Source: Thermoleophilia bacterium (GTDB lineage: Bacteria; Actinomycetota; Thermoleophilia; RBG-16-64-13). Taken from it: a DNA stretch of 7,566 nt. Position 1 is the stretch's first letter. Each line of letters starts with the position of its first letter. The stretch is taken from positions 1-7,566 of the forward strand of contig JAFGIH010000815.1 in assembly GCA_016929985.1 (NCBI GenBank). Direction: 5' to 3'. The position numbers and the translations under genes were made by a program. Of the stretch, positions 1 to 6,400 are shown piece after piece. A model generated the notes under the pieces. The model searched no databases. It was not told where the DNA came from and saw nothing but the letters and a program-made list of their open reading frames with translations.

Positions 1-60
1 CGCTGCAGGCGTACACAGGTGCCTGTGGAAACTGTGGATATCTCGGGAGTCTAATGACCT
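1..60. promoter_or_regulatory. Tandem DnaA-box-like pair, possible promoter
   Basis: Two abutting 9-mers in the same orientation, TGTGGAAAC (24-32) and TGTGGATAT (33-41), each match the inverse DnaA box TGTGNAWAA at 8 of 9 positions. TGGAAA at 26-31 lies 18 bases before TCTAAT (50-55), which could form a weak sigma-70-type promoter firing rightward. GCGTACACAGG at 9-19 recurs exactly at 6403-6413 ahead of gyrB. No gene that such a promoter would drive is recognisable nearby. The boxes are degenerate, so DnaA binding is an inference from their location. Confidence 0.35.
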
Positions 61-408
61 GAACGCGGCTATCTAGCCCACCCGCTGTGGACGCGTGTTC
101 CCGCCCGACCGCCATGAGCGCACGACCCCCTGAATTTCGCGGCCGAAAACCTTCCTGGGCTCTTATCCGCCGCCCCGTCTCTGCGCCCCACGTCGCCGAG
201 TCGCCCGTCGGCGAGGGCCGCGACCTCGCGTCCAGATCCTTTCACACCCGTGGCGACCGGACCACTACGGACCCGAGGAGGACCCCCATAGCCCGTTTCC
301 GCCGTCCCTATACGGCTGACGTGACCTTCCGCCGCTCGCATCCCCCAGCATCTCGACAAGGCGGTCGACAGACGCCACCACCCCTTCCTCCGGAATGCTT
401 TTTCCCCA
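61..408. other. GC-rich stretch without a recognisable gene
   Basis: Open frames cross this stretch on both strands, but their translations are rich in Arg, Pro and Ser and contain no domain or motif I recognise. They also run on through the DnaA boxes near 409-493. No tRNA, rRNA, SRP RNA or rpmH-like sequence is visible. Two small inverted repeats are present: TCGCCGA/TCGGCGA at 193-214 (7-bp arms, 8-base loop) and GCCGT/ACGGC at 301-316. Neither is followed by a T-run. It is probably intergenic, or part of a long leader. Confidence 0.5.
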
Positions 409-493
409 TTATCAACAGAAAACGTGGTGTATGCGGCCGTAATCTTCCGGCTTTCTGCACCTTTTCCACCGCTGTGGATTCGTCTGTGTATAA
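409..493. promoter_or_regulatory. DnaA-box cluster upstream of the dnaA operon
   Basis: Four 9-mers resemble the DnaA box TTWTNCACA. They are TTATCAACA (409-417, one mismatch), TTTTCCACC (462-470, one mismatch), inverse TGTGGATTC (473-481, two mismatches) and inverse TGTGTATAA (485-493, exact). The second and third converge, with TCCAC/GTGGA arms around four bases. The local sequence is richer in A+T than the preceding 300 bases. Such a cluster upstream of dnaA could be the upstream half of a split origin, an autoregulatory site, or both. Confidence 0.55.
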
Positions 494-605
494 CTGGCAA
501 AGATTCCCTGCAAAACCACGGTCTTATAGCGCTGGAACAAGCCCGCTTGAGGACCCTTCTGAAAGCAAAGGGTTGCACTTTGCGGACTTCTTCTTCCATC
601 GGACC

Positions 606-636
606 TGTGGAAAAGACCTCTTCTCGTAGGTACAAT
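606..636 (+). promoter_or_regulatory. Exact DnaA box overlapping a candidate promoter
   Basis: TGTGGAAAA at 606-614 is an exact inverse DnaA box (TTTTCCACA on the other strand). TGGAAA inside it (608-613, 4 of 6 to TTGACA) stands 17 bases before TACAAT (631-636, 5 of 6 to TATAAT). Transcription would begin near 643 and give a leader of about 54 bases before the ATG at 697. DnaA bound here would cover the -35, which would fit autorepression of the dnaA transcription unit. The hexamers are only moderate matches, so the promoter is tentative and the box is the firmer call. Confidence 0.4.
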
Positions 637-696
637 GGCTGACAGTTCCGGCATGCACGGTCCACGACCCAGAACGACCCGAGGCGCAACGCCTTT

Positions 697-1488
697 ATGC
701 CTTCTCCAGAGCTCTCCCATCAGTTGCCAGAGGACCCGTCGTCCGGGCCTGAGTTCCTTTCGGTTGCGAGTACCGATCCGCCGCGCATCGCCGTCTACGC
801 CGAACCCCACTCTCCGCCTCTCGTGGTGCCGGTAACCGATTTCCCGCCGACCGACGAGCACCTTGTCGACCTCATCGAAACGCTGGCCTCTAGAGCCCAC
901 GCACTGGCGCGAGACCAGGGCGGCCTACTCCCCCTGAGCGTCTTTCGAGAGCTCATCGAGAACCTCGTGCATGCGTCCTTCGCCGGCGTAGTGGTGACCA
1001 TCCTTGATGCCGGTAACACCGTCCGCATCAGCGACCGGGGACCGGGGATCCCGGACAAGGACGCTGCCCTGCGCCCCGGGTTCACGTCCGCAGACGCCCG
1101 GGTGAAGAGCTTCATCCGAGGAGTGGGCTCTGGCTTCTCCGTAGTGCGTGAGACTCTCACCCGGCTCGGTGGCGTCCTTGAGATCGAGGACAACCTGGGC
1201 CGAGGGACAGTTGTCACCGCTCGTGTCCAACCCCGTCCCAACATGCCTCTCGCGCCGGCGACGCTCCCGACCTATAATCTGTCCCAGCGTCAGCTGAAGA
1301 CTCTCCTCCTGGCGGTCGAGCTTGCGCCGGTCGGTCCTACACGCATAGCCGAGGAGCTCGGCGTATCGACGTCGACCGCCTACCGAGACCTGATGATCTT
1401 GGAAGAGGCTGGGTTTGTCGCCTCCGGACCTACCGGGCACCGTTCGGCCACCGATGCGGGGTTGGAGTATCTGGACGCTGTCCTTTAG
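697..1488 (+). CDS. GHKL-ATPase / winged-helix fusion protein
   Basis: A 263-residue, probably cytoplasmic protein joining two domains. Residues about 50-180 form a GHKL (histidine-kinase-like) ATP-binding fold. The N box is RELIENLVHA with E85 and N89, G1 is SDRGPGI (D113, G115, G117), G2 is RGVGSGF (141-147), and a GT pair sits at 170-171. No dimerisation/phospho-acceptor helix, sensor domain or membrane segment is visible, so it resembles the SpoIIAB/RsbW kinase type more than a sensor kinase. Residues about 193-263 look like a winged helix: TRIAEELGVSTSTAYRDL is a typical helix-turn-helix, followed by LEEAGFVASG. The N-terminal 45 residues are Pro/Ser-rich. ATG 697 is the first start after an in-frame stop at 640; GAGG at 681-684 is a weakly placed ribosome site. 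The gene ends 64 bases before dnaA, so co-transcription is likely. I infer an ATP-responsive DNA-binding regulator, perhaps of dnaA. Partner and target are unknown. Confidence 0.85.
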   Translation: MPSPELSHQLPEDPSSGPEFLSVASTDPPRIAVYAEPHSPPLVVPVTDFPPTDEHLVDLIETLASRAHALARDQGGLLPLSVFRELIENLVHASFAGVVVTILDAGNTVRISDRGPGIPDKDAALRPGFTSADARVKSFIRGVGSGFSVVRETLTRLGGVLEIEDNLGRGTVVTARVQPRPNMPLAPATLPTYNLSQRQLKTLLLAVELAPVGPTRIAEELGVSTSTAYRDLMILEEAGFVASGPTGHRSATDAGLEYLDAVL

Positions 1489-1552
1489 CTTGGGGCGGTC
1501 GATGCGGCCGCGAGAAGACATCGTGGCCGCGGGGGAATGGAGAGGGGTGCTA

Positions 1553-3052
1553 GTGGATAAGCTGAACAGCGACCCGATCTGGGAACAGGCCCTGAGCCTC
1601 ATCTCGCAGCAGGTCAATGACGGGATCTTGAAGATCTGGTTCGAGCCCATGGTGGGCCTCGGACTTTCGTCAGGCACCTACTCGGTGGCCGTGGCCTCCG
1701 ACTTCGCCAGAGACTGGATCGAAGCTCGCCATCACGACTTGATGACGGAGGCCGTTTCCCAGGTCGTGGGCGAACCGACACGTTTGGAGATCGTCGTCTC
1801 GCCCCTGCTGTCTCGCCCGGCCCCGCCCGATGCATCTCTCCCGCCCGGGAGGCCCGGAGGCTCTCGAGCCGACTCGCCGGCCGAGCCTGCAACCGCGAAG
1901 GTGGGAGACCGTTCACGCCGTGATAGGAGGGCATCCCCGCCGACCTACGGAAGACAGACCGCACCGCCCTATCTAAGCTCCGAGCCACTACTACCGGCCA
2001 CACCGGACGACGCGACGGCTTCCGGCGCCGGTCTGCTCGACAAGTACACTTTCGAGACCTTCGTGATCGGGCCGTCGAACCGCTTCGCCCACGCAGCCGC
2101 CCTGGCCGCAGCCGAGACCCCGGGGAGGCAGTACAACCCTCTGTTCATATACGGCGGCGTGGGGCTAGGAAAGACCCATCTGCTCCAGGCTATCGGCAAC
2201 TATGCGGTGCGGAACCATCCGGCCCTCAAGGTCCGCTACCTTACTCTCGAGACCTTCACCAACGACTTCATCAACTCTCTCCGCGACAACAGCAGCGAGG
2301 ATTTCAAGACACGCTATCGCTCCGTCGACCTCCTCCTTATAGACGACATCCAGTTCCTCCAGAAGAAGGAGCAGACACAGGAGGAGTTCTTCCACACCTT
2401 CAACACTCTCTATGACGCTCAGAAACAGATAGTCATAACGTCCGACCGCCACCCAAAAGGCCTTGCCACTCTAGAAGACCGCCTTGTGTCGAGATTCGAA
2501 TGGGGACTGATCACCGACATCCAACCCCCCGACCTCGAGACCAGGGTGGCCATCCTTCGTAGGAAGGTCCGCGCCGACGGTGTCGTGCTGGCGGACGACG
2601 AGGCCCTCATGGTGATAGCGTCCCGCGTACCTACGAACATTCGCGAACTCGAGGGGTGTCTCACCCGAGTGGTGGCCTTCTCCTCATTCAGCAAGCGGCC
2701 CATCACAGTGGAACTCACCCGTGAGGTCCTCAAGGACATCCCCGAGACGCCCACGACCAAGGTCACGATAGACCTCATCCTTACGGTAGTGGCAGAGATA
2801 ACAGGGATCTCCGTCAGCGAGATCATCGGCGACAAACGCTCCCGTCCCATTGTCGACGCACGCCATTACGCCATGTATCTCGCTCGAGAGCTCACCGATG
2901 CTAGTCTCCCCAAAATCGGGGAGCGGATCGGCAACCGTGACCACACCACCGTCCTCCACGCTGTGGACAAGATCACCAAGCTCATGCGGGTCGACCAAGA
3001 CGTCTACAACCTCCTCCAACACCTCACTACCAAAATCAAGAGCGCTCCATGA
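1553..3052 (+). CDS. dnaA: Chromosomal replication initiator DnaA
   Basis: DnaA binds DnaA boxes at the origin, forms an ATP-dependent filament that opens the duplex, and recruits the helicase. All four domains are visible in 499 residues. Domain I (1 to about 80) begins with LNSDPIWEQAL. Domain II is a Pro/Arg/Ser-rich linker of about 80 residues. The AAA+ domain begins at DKYTFETFVIG (163 on), with Walker A GGVGLGKT (201-208), Walker B LLLIDD (D264, D265), sensor 1 ITSDRHP, box VII LEDRLVSRFEWGL and sensor 2 NIRELEG. Domain IV ends with the DnaA signature GNRDHTTVLHAVDKI (R462, D463, H464). The start is chosen as GTG 1553 because GGAGAGGGG (1539-1547) sits just upstream and homologues begin about here. 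ATG 1502 and a start at 1415 would add unconserved residues, and the latter overlaps the upstream gene. An 8-of-9 inverse DnaA box (AGTGGATAA, 1552-1560) overlaps the start codon. Confidence 0.98.
   Translation: MDKLNSDPIWEQALSLISQQVNDGILKIWFEPMVGLGLSSGTYSVAVASDFARDWIEARHHDLMTEAVSQVVGEPTRLEIVVSPLLSRPAPPDASLPPGRPGGSRADSPAEPATAKVGDRSRRDRRASPPTYGRQTAPPYLSSEPLLPATPDDATASGAGLLDKYTFETFVIGPSNRFAHAAALAAAETPGRQYNPLFIYGGVGLGKTHLLQAIGNYAVRNHPALKVRYLTLETFTNDFINSLRDNSSEDFKTRYRSVDLLLIDDIQFLQKKEQTQEEFFHTFNTLYDAQKQIVITSDRHPKGLATLEDRLVSRFEWGLITDIQPPDLETRVAILRRKVRADGVVLADDEALMVIASRVPTNIRELEGCLTRVVAFSSFSKRPITVELTREVLKDIPETPTTKVTIDLILTVVAEITGISVSEIIGDKRSRPIVDARHYAMYLARELTDASLPKIGERIGNRDHTTVLHAVDKITKLMRVDQDVYNLLQHLTTKIKSAP
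2962..2970 (-). promoter_or_regulatory. DnaA box TTGTCCACA inside the dnaA 3' end
   Basis: TGTGGACAA on the + strand reads TTGTCCACA on the other, the DnaA-box form preferred by several high-GC actinobacteria. It lies 82 bases before the dnaA stop, so it could belong to the origin that follows. It also encodes part of the conserved HAVDKI segment of DnaA domain IV, and coding constraint alone may explain it. Confidence 0.35.
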
Positions 3053-3204
3053 GAAACTCTCCACAACCCCCTGTTGATGCCTCCGGGATACTCTGTGGAG
3101 TACCACCCACTATCTTCTCCACCGCTCGATGCCCCACGGCAGCCCCAACCCATCCACCGCCGGTCCACAGGCCGTGCACAGAGCCGTCTATCATCACTCG
3201 GCCC

Positions 3205-3224
3205 CAAGACCGGGTCCGGTCTTG
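3205..3224. repeat. 20-bp near-perfect palindrome in oriC
   Basis: CAAGACCGG (3205-3213) and CCGGTCTTG (3216-3224) are exact inverted arms of 9 bp around GT. The right arm overlaps the first two bases of the TGTTGATAA box at 3223-3231. It could be a dimeric protein-binding site, a cruciform, or the hairpin of a dnaA terminator. The sequence after it (TTGATAACATC) has no proper T-run, which argues against a classical terminator. Confidence 0.75.
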
Positions 3225-3233
3225 TTGATAACA

Positions 3234-3265
3234 TCTTCCACAGGCTCTACTACAACGACTATATT
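3234..3265 (+). promoter_or_regulatory. Candidate dnaN promoter overlapping a DnaA box
   Basis: TCCACA (3237-3242, 4 of 6 to TTGACA), the end of the DnaA-like 9-mer TCTTCCACA (3234-3242), stands 17 bases from TATATT (3260-3265, 5 of 6 to TATAAT). Transcription would start near 3272 and give a leader of about 60 bases. The layout repeats that at 606-636, where a DnaA box also covers the -35. The AT-rich context can produce such matches by chance. Confidence 0.3.
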
Positions 3266-3331
3266 TCTCATACAAATATCTAATAGTAATAGGTCGAAGT
3301 GCAGTCGACACCCGGTGAGCGAGGAGTTCTC

Positions 3332-4435
3332 ATGAAACTAGTCACCACCAAGCAGGCGCTCGTGGAATGTCTAGGGATCGCCAACAAGGCGGTCTCCTCG
3401 CGGAGTTCAATACAGGTTCTTTCTGGAGTGCTGCTCGATGCTCGGGACGAAGGCACGATGGTTTCGGCGACGGATATGGAGATTTCGATCAAAGCCCCGC
3501 TTGCCGGCACGGTGGAAGAGGCGGGATCATTGGTGTTACCTGCTCGTCTGGCCACGGATATCGCTAGAAGTCTGCCGGCCGGGCAGGTGGTGATCGAACA
3601 GCGCCTTGGGGAGACTCAGGTGGAAATACGAGCCGGCGAGTCACTCTTCAATCTTCACTCGCTTCCCGCTGTAGACTTTCCACAGCTTCCTCAGTTCTCA
3701 GGGGAGCGGTTTACAGTCAGCAGGGTCGCTTTCATGGAGACGGTCGACCGCGTTGCGCCGTCGGCCTCCCGGGATGAGACACGCCCCGTGCTTGGCGGAG
3801 TCTTGGTGCACTTCGCCAAGAACCAGGTGCGCATGGTCGCGACCGACAGCTACCGTTTGACTGTGAAGGAGACTCCACTCGATTCCTCGGTGTCGGGTAC
3901 CCCACAGGTGATCACGCCGGCGCGCACCCTCCTCGAACTCTCTCATATCGCAGCTACCGTGGACGATGAGACTATCTCTATCCTACCCACCGAGAACCAG
4001 ATCCTCTTCGAAGTCGGGGGGGTGACGCTCATCTCCCGCCTCATCGACGGGCAGTTCCCCAACTACAAGCAACTGATCCCCGAGACGTTCGACTATGAGG
4101 TCGCCATCGACCGCGAGGAGTTCCTCGAAGCGATTCGCCGGATCAGTCTTCTCGCTCAGAAGAGCACTCCTCTCCGTCTTCAGTTTCTGGAAAACACCCT
4201 TACGGTATCTGCTGAGTCGCAGGACATCGGCAAGGCTCACGAGGCCATACCTATCCAGTTCTCAGGGGAAGAGTTACAGATCGGCTTCAACCCTGACTTT
4301 CTTGAGGCCGGAGTAGCCGCCGTGAAGGAGTCGCCTGTGTACCTGCGGCTCATCAGCCCGCTACGTCCAGGACTCATCAAAGGCGCCGCTGACGACTTTC
4401 TCTATCTCGTTATGCCGATTCGGCTGAACGACTAG
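3332..4435 (+). CDS. dnaN: DNA polymerase III beta sliding clamp
   Basis: The beta clamp dimerises into a ring around DNA, tethers the replicative polymerase, and serves as a docking site for replication and repair proteins. The product has 367 residues, the normal family length. It begins MKLVTTKQALVECL and shows the conserved SATDMEI, ATDSYRL (170-176), DGQFPNYKQLIP (239-250) and the C-terminal YLVMPIRL, part of the pocket that binds clamp-interacting peptides. ATG 3332 is preferred over an in-frame start at 3299 because GAGGAG (3321-3326) lies five bases ahead and homologues start with this Met. The stop is one base from the next start, pointing to an operon with the S4 gene, recF and dciA. 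Confidence 0.98.
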   Translation: MKLVTTKQALVECLGIANKAVSSRSSIQVLSGVLLDARDEGTMVSATDMEISIKAPLAGTVEEAGSLVLPARLATDIARSLPAGQVVIEQRLGETQVEIRAGESLFNLHSLPAVDFPQLPQFSGERFTVSRVAFMETVDRVAPSASRDETRPVLGGVLVHFAKNQVRMVATDSYRLTVKETPLDSSVSGTPQVITPARTLLELSHIAATVDDETISILPTENQILFEVGGVTLISRLIDGQFPNYKQLIPETFDYEVAIDREEFLEAIRRISLLAQKSTPLRLQFLENTLTVSAESQDIGKAHEAIPIQFSGEELQIGFNPDFLEAGVAAVKESPVYLRLISPLRPGLIKGAADDFLYLVMPIRLND

Positions 4436-4436
4436 C

Positions 4437-4706
4437 ATGAGTGTCTCCGGAGGACCCTCGCTGGCTGGCAAGACACCGCAGCGTGTCACCGTCCGCCTGC
4501 CCATCACACTGGGACAGTTCGTCAAAGCGGCTGGTCCGGTGGGTACCGGAGGCGAAGCTAAACAAGTCATCGCCGCAGGGTTAGTGAAGGTGAACGGCAC
4601 GGTGGATGAGCGGCGAGGGCATAAACTGACGGCCGGTGACGTCGTCGAGATCCGGGGGGTGGCCAAGGAAGTCGCCGTCGCCGAGGTCCCCCCCCCGCGG
4701 GGCTGA
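4437..4706 (+). CDS. yaaA: Small S4-domain RNA-binding protein, YaaA-like
   Basis: An 89-residue protein made almost entirely of one S4 RNA-binding domain. The core, ITLGQFVKAAGPVGTGGEAKQ followed by VKVNGTVDERRGHKLTAGDVVEI (residues 23-72), matches the B. subtilis YaaA/RlbA-type family, encoded between dnaN and recF in many Firmicutes. That family has been tied to ribosome assembly; what it does here is inference. The start ATG lies one base after the dnaN stop with no clear ribosome site, so translation is probably coupled. The C-terminal EVPPPRG is encoded by a run of nine C (4688-4696), and the stop is five bases before recF. E. coli yaaA is an unrelated gene. Confidence 0.88.
   Translation: MSVSGGPSLAGKTPQRVTVRLPITLGQFVKAAGPVGTGGEAKQVIAAGLVKVNGTVDERRGHKLTAGDVVEIRGVAKEVAVAEVPPPRG
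4688..4703 (+). repeat. Nine-C homopolymer at the S4/recF junction
   Basis: Nine consecutive C (4688-4696) precede GCGGGGC. The last four C with GCGGGG form the 10-bp palindrome CCCCGCGGGG (4693-4702). The tract codes for Val-Pro-Pro-Pro near the end of the S4 protein. Gain of one C, or a -1 ribosomal slip, would move reading into the recF frame, which is open from here through the recF start. Confidence 0.8.
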
Positions 4707-4711
4707 CGACG

Positions 4712-5806
4712 GTGTTGGTCCGCGAGGTCCGCATGTACAACGTGCGGTCGCGCCGGACGCTGGGGGTGGAACTCGGTGCGGGCTTGACGATCTTCGTCGG
4801 TGCTAACGGGGCAGGCAAGACGACGATACTCGAAGCCGTCACCTTGGTGCTGCAGGGGAACACCCTGCGATCGACAGCCATCCGCGACCTCATCACCCGT
4901 GGTCAGGAGCACCTGCGCGTGGAGGTCGATCTCGAGGCTGGCGGCGTGATATCCACGGCTGCTGCTGCGTATTCGCGCGATGGTGACCGTCGCCTGACTG
5001 CAGACGGAGCCGTGCTTCAGGATTCGTCACGGTGGCGCGAGGCTCTGCCGGTCCGTACGTTCGTCCCCGACGATCTGCGGTTGATCAAAGGCAGTCCGAA
5101 GCGCCGGCGGGAATACCTGGACACTCTGGCTGCGCGTTGCGATCCCGAGTACAGTGTTGTGTTGAACCGCTACGAAGAAGCCCTCGCGCAGCGGAACACC
5201 CTGCTGCGGATGGCGCGGTCGCCGTACGATACCTCCGAGTTCACGCCCTGGGAATCCATCCTGGCTCAAACGGGTCTGCAGGTCTGTCGGTCTCGATCTG
5301 CGACCCTCAGTACGTTCATCGAGCCGTTCCAAAAGGCCCATCACGAGCTGACCGGTGACCCCGCGGACACTCTGCACCTGGCCTACAGAACGAACGTGGC
5401 CGACCTCGACGAGATGGAGTACCGAGAGCGCCTGGCCGAGATGCGGGGACCCGACAGGCAGCGTACCTACACACACCTCGGGCCGCATCGCGACGACCTG
5501 AAGCTGCTCCGAAACGGCCTCGACGTTCGGGAGTGCGCATCGCAGGGGGAGCAGCGCGCGGCGCTCCTTACTCTCATCCTCGCGGAGTGGAGGTACCAGT
5601 GCGAAAACGCCCAGAGTCCCCTGCTTCTTCTCGATGACGTCATGAGCGAGCTCGATGAGGCCCGGCGAAGGGCGCTCGTGCACTTCGTCTCTCAGAATGG
5701 CCAGGTCATCATCACTACCACTGACCTGAGGTACTTCACTGCCGAAGAGCTCCGAAACACCGCGGTGGTAGAGCTCGCGGCCGGCGAGCCGGCCGCGGAG
5801 GAGTGA
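4712..5806 (+). CDS. recF: DNA repair and recombination protein RecF
   Basis: RecF is a cytoplasmic SMC/ABC-like ATPase that works with RecO and RecR to load RecA at single-strand gaps and stalled forks. The 364-residue product has family-typical length and motifs in order: VREVRMYNVRSRR at the N-terminus, Walker A GANGAGKTT (30-38), LRLIKGSPKRRREYLD (a RecF hallmark), THLGPHRDDL, the signature SQGEQRA (277-283) and Walker B LLLLDDVMSELD (D308, D309). The start is GTG 4712; TTG 4715 is a possible alternative and no strong ribosome site precedes either. The gene follows the S4 stop by five bases, suggesting coupling. The stop is three bases before the dciA start, inside the same operon. Confidence 0.97.
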   Translation: MLVREVRMYNVRSRRTLGVELGAGLTIFVGANGAGKTTILEAVTLVLQGNTLRSTAIRDLITRGQEHLRVEVDLEAGGVISTAAAAYSRDGDRRLTADGAVLQDSSRWREALPVRTFVPDDLRLIKGSPKRRREYLDTLAARCDPEYSVVLNRYEEALAQRNTLLRMARSPYDTSEFTPWESILAQTGLQVCRSRSATLSTFIEPFQKAHHELTGDPADTLHLAYRTNVADLDEMEYRERLAEMRGPDRQRTYTHLGPHRDDLKLLRNGLDVRECASQGEQRAALLTLILAEWRYQCENAQSPLLLLDDVMSELDEARRRALVHFVSQNGQVIITTTDLRYFTAEELRNTAVVELAAGEPAAEE

Positions 5807-5809
5807 GCC

Positions 5810-6400
5810 GTGAACGACGGGCGGAGCTCGGACCCCGAGCGGTTGGGCGACCTTCTGGGCGACACTTACGAGACGCTCGCCGGTGGGGCGCCCACTAGCA
5901 CCCCGACCGGCGCCGCCCCCCGGGGCGCCGCCCTCATCCCCGAGCGGATGCTGGCTGCGATCTGGCCCGAGGTGGTCGGGGCTGAAGTGGCCGCCAACGC
6001 GAGGCCTGTACAGTTACGCGGCAAGCGGCTGGTGGTGAGCGCATCCTCGAGCGTGTGGGCGCAGACCCTGCAGTTCATGGGCGCCGCCATCGCCGCCGGC
6101 ATCAATGAACGACTGGGAGCGGACACGGTGCATCAGATCGTGTTCCGCCACGCAGGGTGGGAGGAGCGCTCGCGAGGGCCGACAGGAGGCGCCGGGGGGG
6201 CTGGCGCCGCCGAGGCCGCCTTTGCGCCGGCGCCGGCTGGAGGCGCGGCCGCACGCCCCGCAGACGCGGCCTTCTCGGAAGAGCAACGGGCCGCTCTCGC
6301 GGAGGTGGAAGGACTCGATCTCACGCCCGAACTGCGCGAAAAGATGCTCCGTGCTATGCGGGCGGCTTTCGTCCGCGGAGAGAAGGATTCTGTACGCTGA
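5810..6400 (+). CDS. dciA: DUF721/DciA-family helicase loader
   Basis: DciA-family proteins help load the replicative helicase DnaB in bacteria lacking DnaC or DnaI. The 196-residue product has a DUF721 domain at about 42-113, including IPERMLAAIWPEVVGAEVA, an LVVSASSSVWAQTLQFM strand-helix with conserved W83, and INERLG. A Gly/Ala/Pro-rich, probably disordered linker (about 120-154) follows, then a charged helical C-terminus (SEEQRAALAEVEGLDLTPELREKML). The start GTG 5810 is well supported: GGAGGAG (5797-5803), inside the recF end, lies six bases ahead, and the recF stop is three bases away. The place between recF and gyrB matches actinobacterial DciA. The function is assigned from family and position. 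The stop codon lies in the loop of an inverted repeat (6391-6409). Confidence 0.88.
   Translation: MNDGRSSDPERLGDLLGDTYETLAGGAPTSTPTGAAPRGAALIPERMLAAIWPEVVGAEVAANARPVQLRGKRLVVSASSSVWAQTLQFMGAAIAAGINERLGADTVHQIVFRHAGWEERSRGPTGGAGGAGAAEAAFAPAPAGGAAARPADAAFSEEQRAALAEVEGLDLTPELREKMLRAMRAAFVRGEKDSVR

Larger units (their letters stand above)
3053..3331. other. oriC: Probable oriC, dnaA-dnaN spacer
   Basis: This 279-bp spacer between dnaA and dnaN is a common place for bacterial oriC. It contains DnaA-box-like 9-mers at 3057-3065, 3094-3102, 3115-3123 and 3161-3169 (two mismatches each, the last against TTGTCCACA), and at 3223-3231 (TGTTGATAA) and 3234-3242 (TCTTCCACA), each with one mismatch. After the last box come GGCT and CTACTA, then an AT-rich stretch (about 3247-3292) that could be the unwinding element. 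A 20-bp palindrome abuts the 3223 box. No convincing coding frame crosses it. No exact TTATCCACA is present, so the boxes are weaker than in well-studied origins. I call oriC from position and combined structure. Confidence 0.7.

Noticed and set aside
87..629. Open frame of 180 codons on the + strand, with minus-strand frames over the same DNA (69-689, 412-900)
   Set aside because: The translations are Arg/Pro/Ser-rich, have no recognisable motif, lack a good ribosome site and cross the DnaA-box cluster. GC-rich DNA keeps such frames open by chance.
635..835. Short frame of 66 codons starting at 635, before and overlapping the ATPase gene
   Set aside because: It begins at the proposed -10 (631-636), shows no motif and overlaps the ATPase gene out of frame. 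A leader peptide cannot be excluded but is not supported.
1415..1552. Longer dnaA starts at 1415 or 1502
   Set aside because: They add residues without similarity to DnaA domain I, and the first overlaps the upstream gene by 74 bases. GTG 1553 has a strong ribosome site.
2684..3106. Minus-strand frame of 140 codons under the dnaA 3' end
   Set aside because: It mirrors conserved dnaA domain IV and shows no independent motif.
3205..3232. Intrinsic terminator of dnaA
   Set aside because: The stem is good but the following TTGATAAC is not a T-run. Kept as a palindrome of unknown role.
3299..3331. Longer dnaN start at 3299
   Set aside because: ATG 3332 has GAGGAG five bases ahead and gives the usual clamp N-terminus.
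3676..3684. DnaA-like 9-mer CTTTCCACA inside dnaN
   Set aside because: One mismatch, isolated in coding sequence, with no neighbouring boxes; likely chance.
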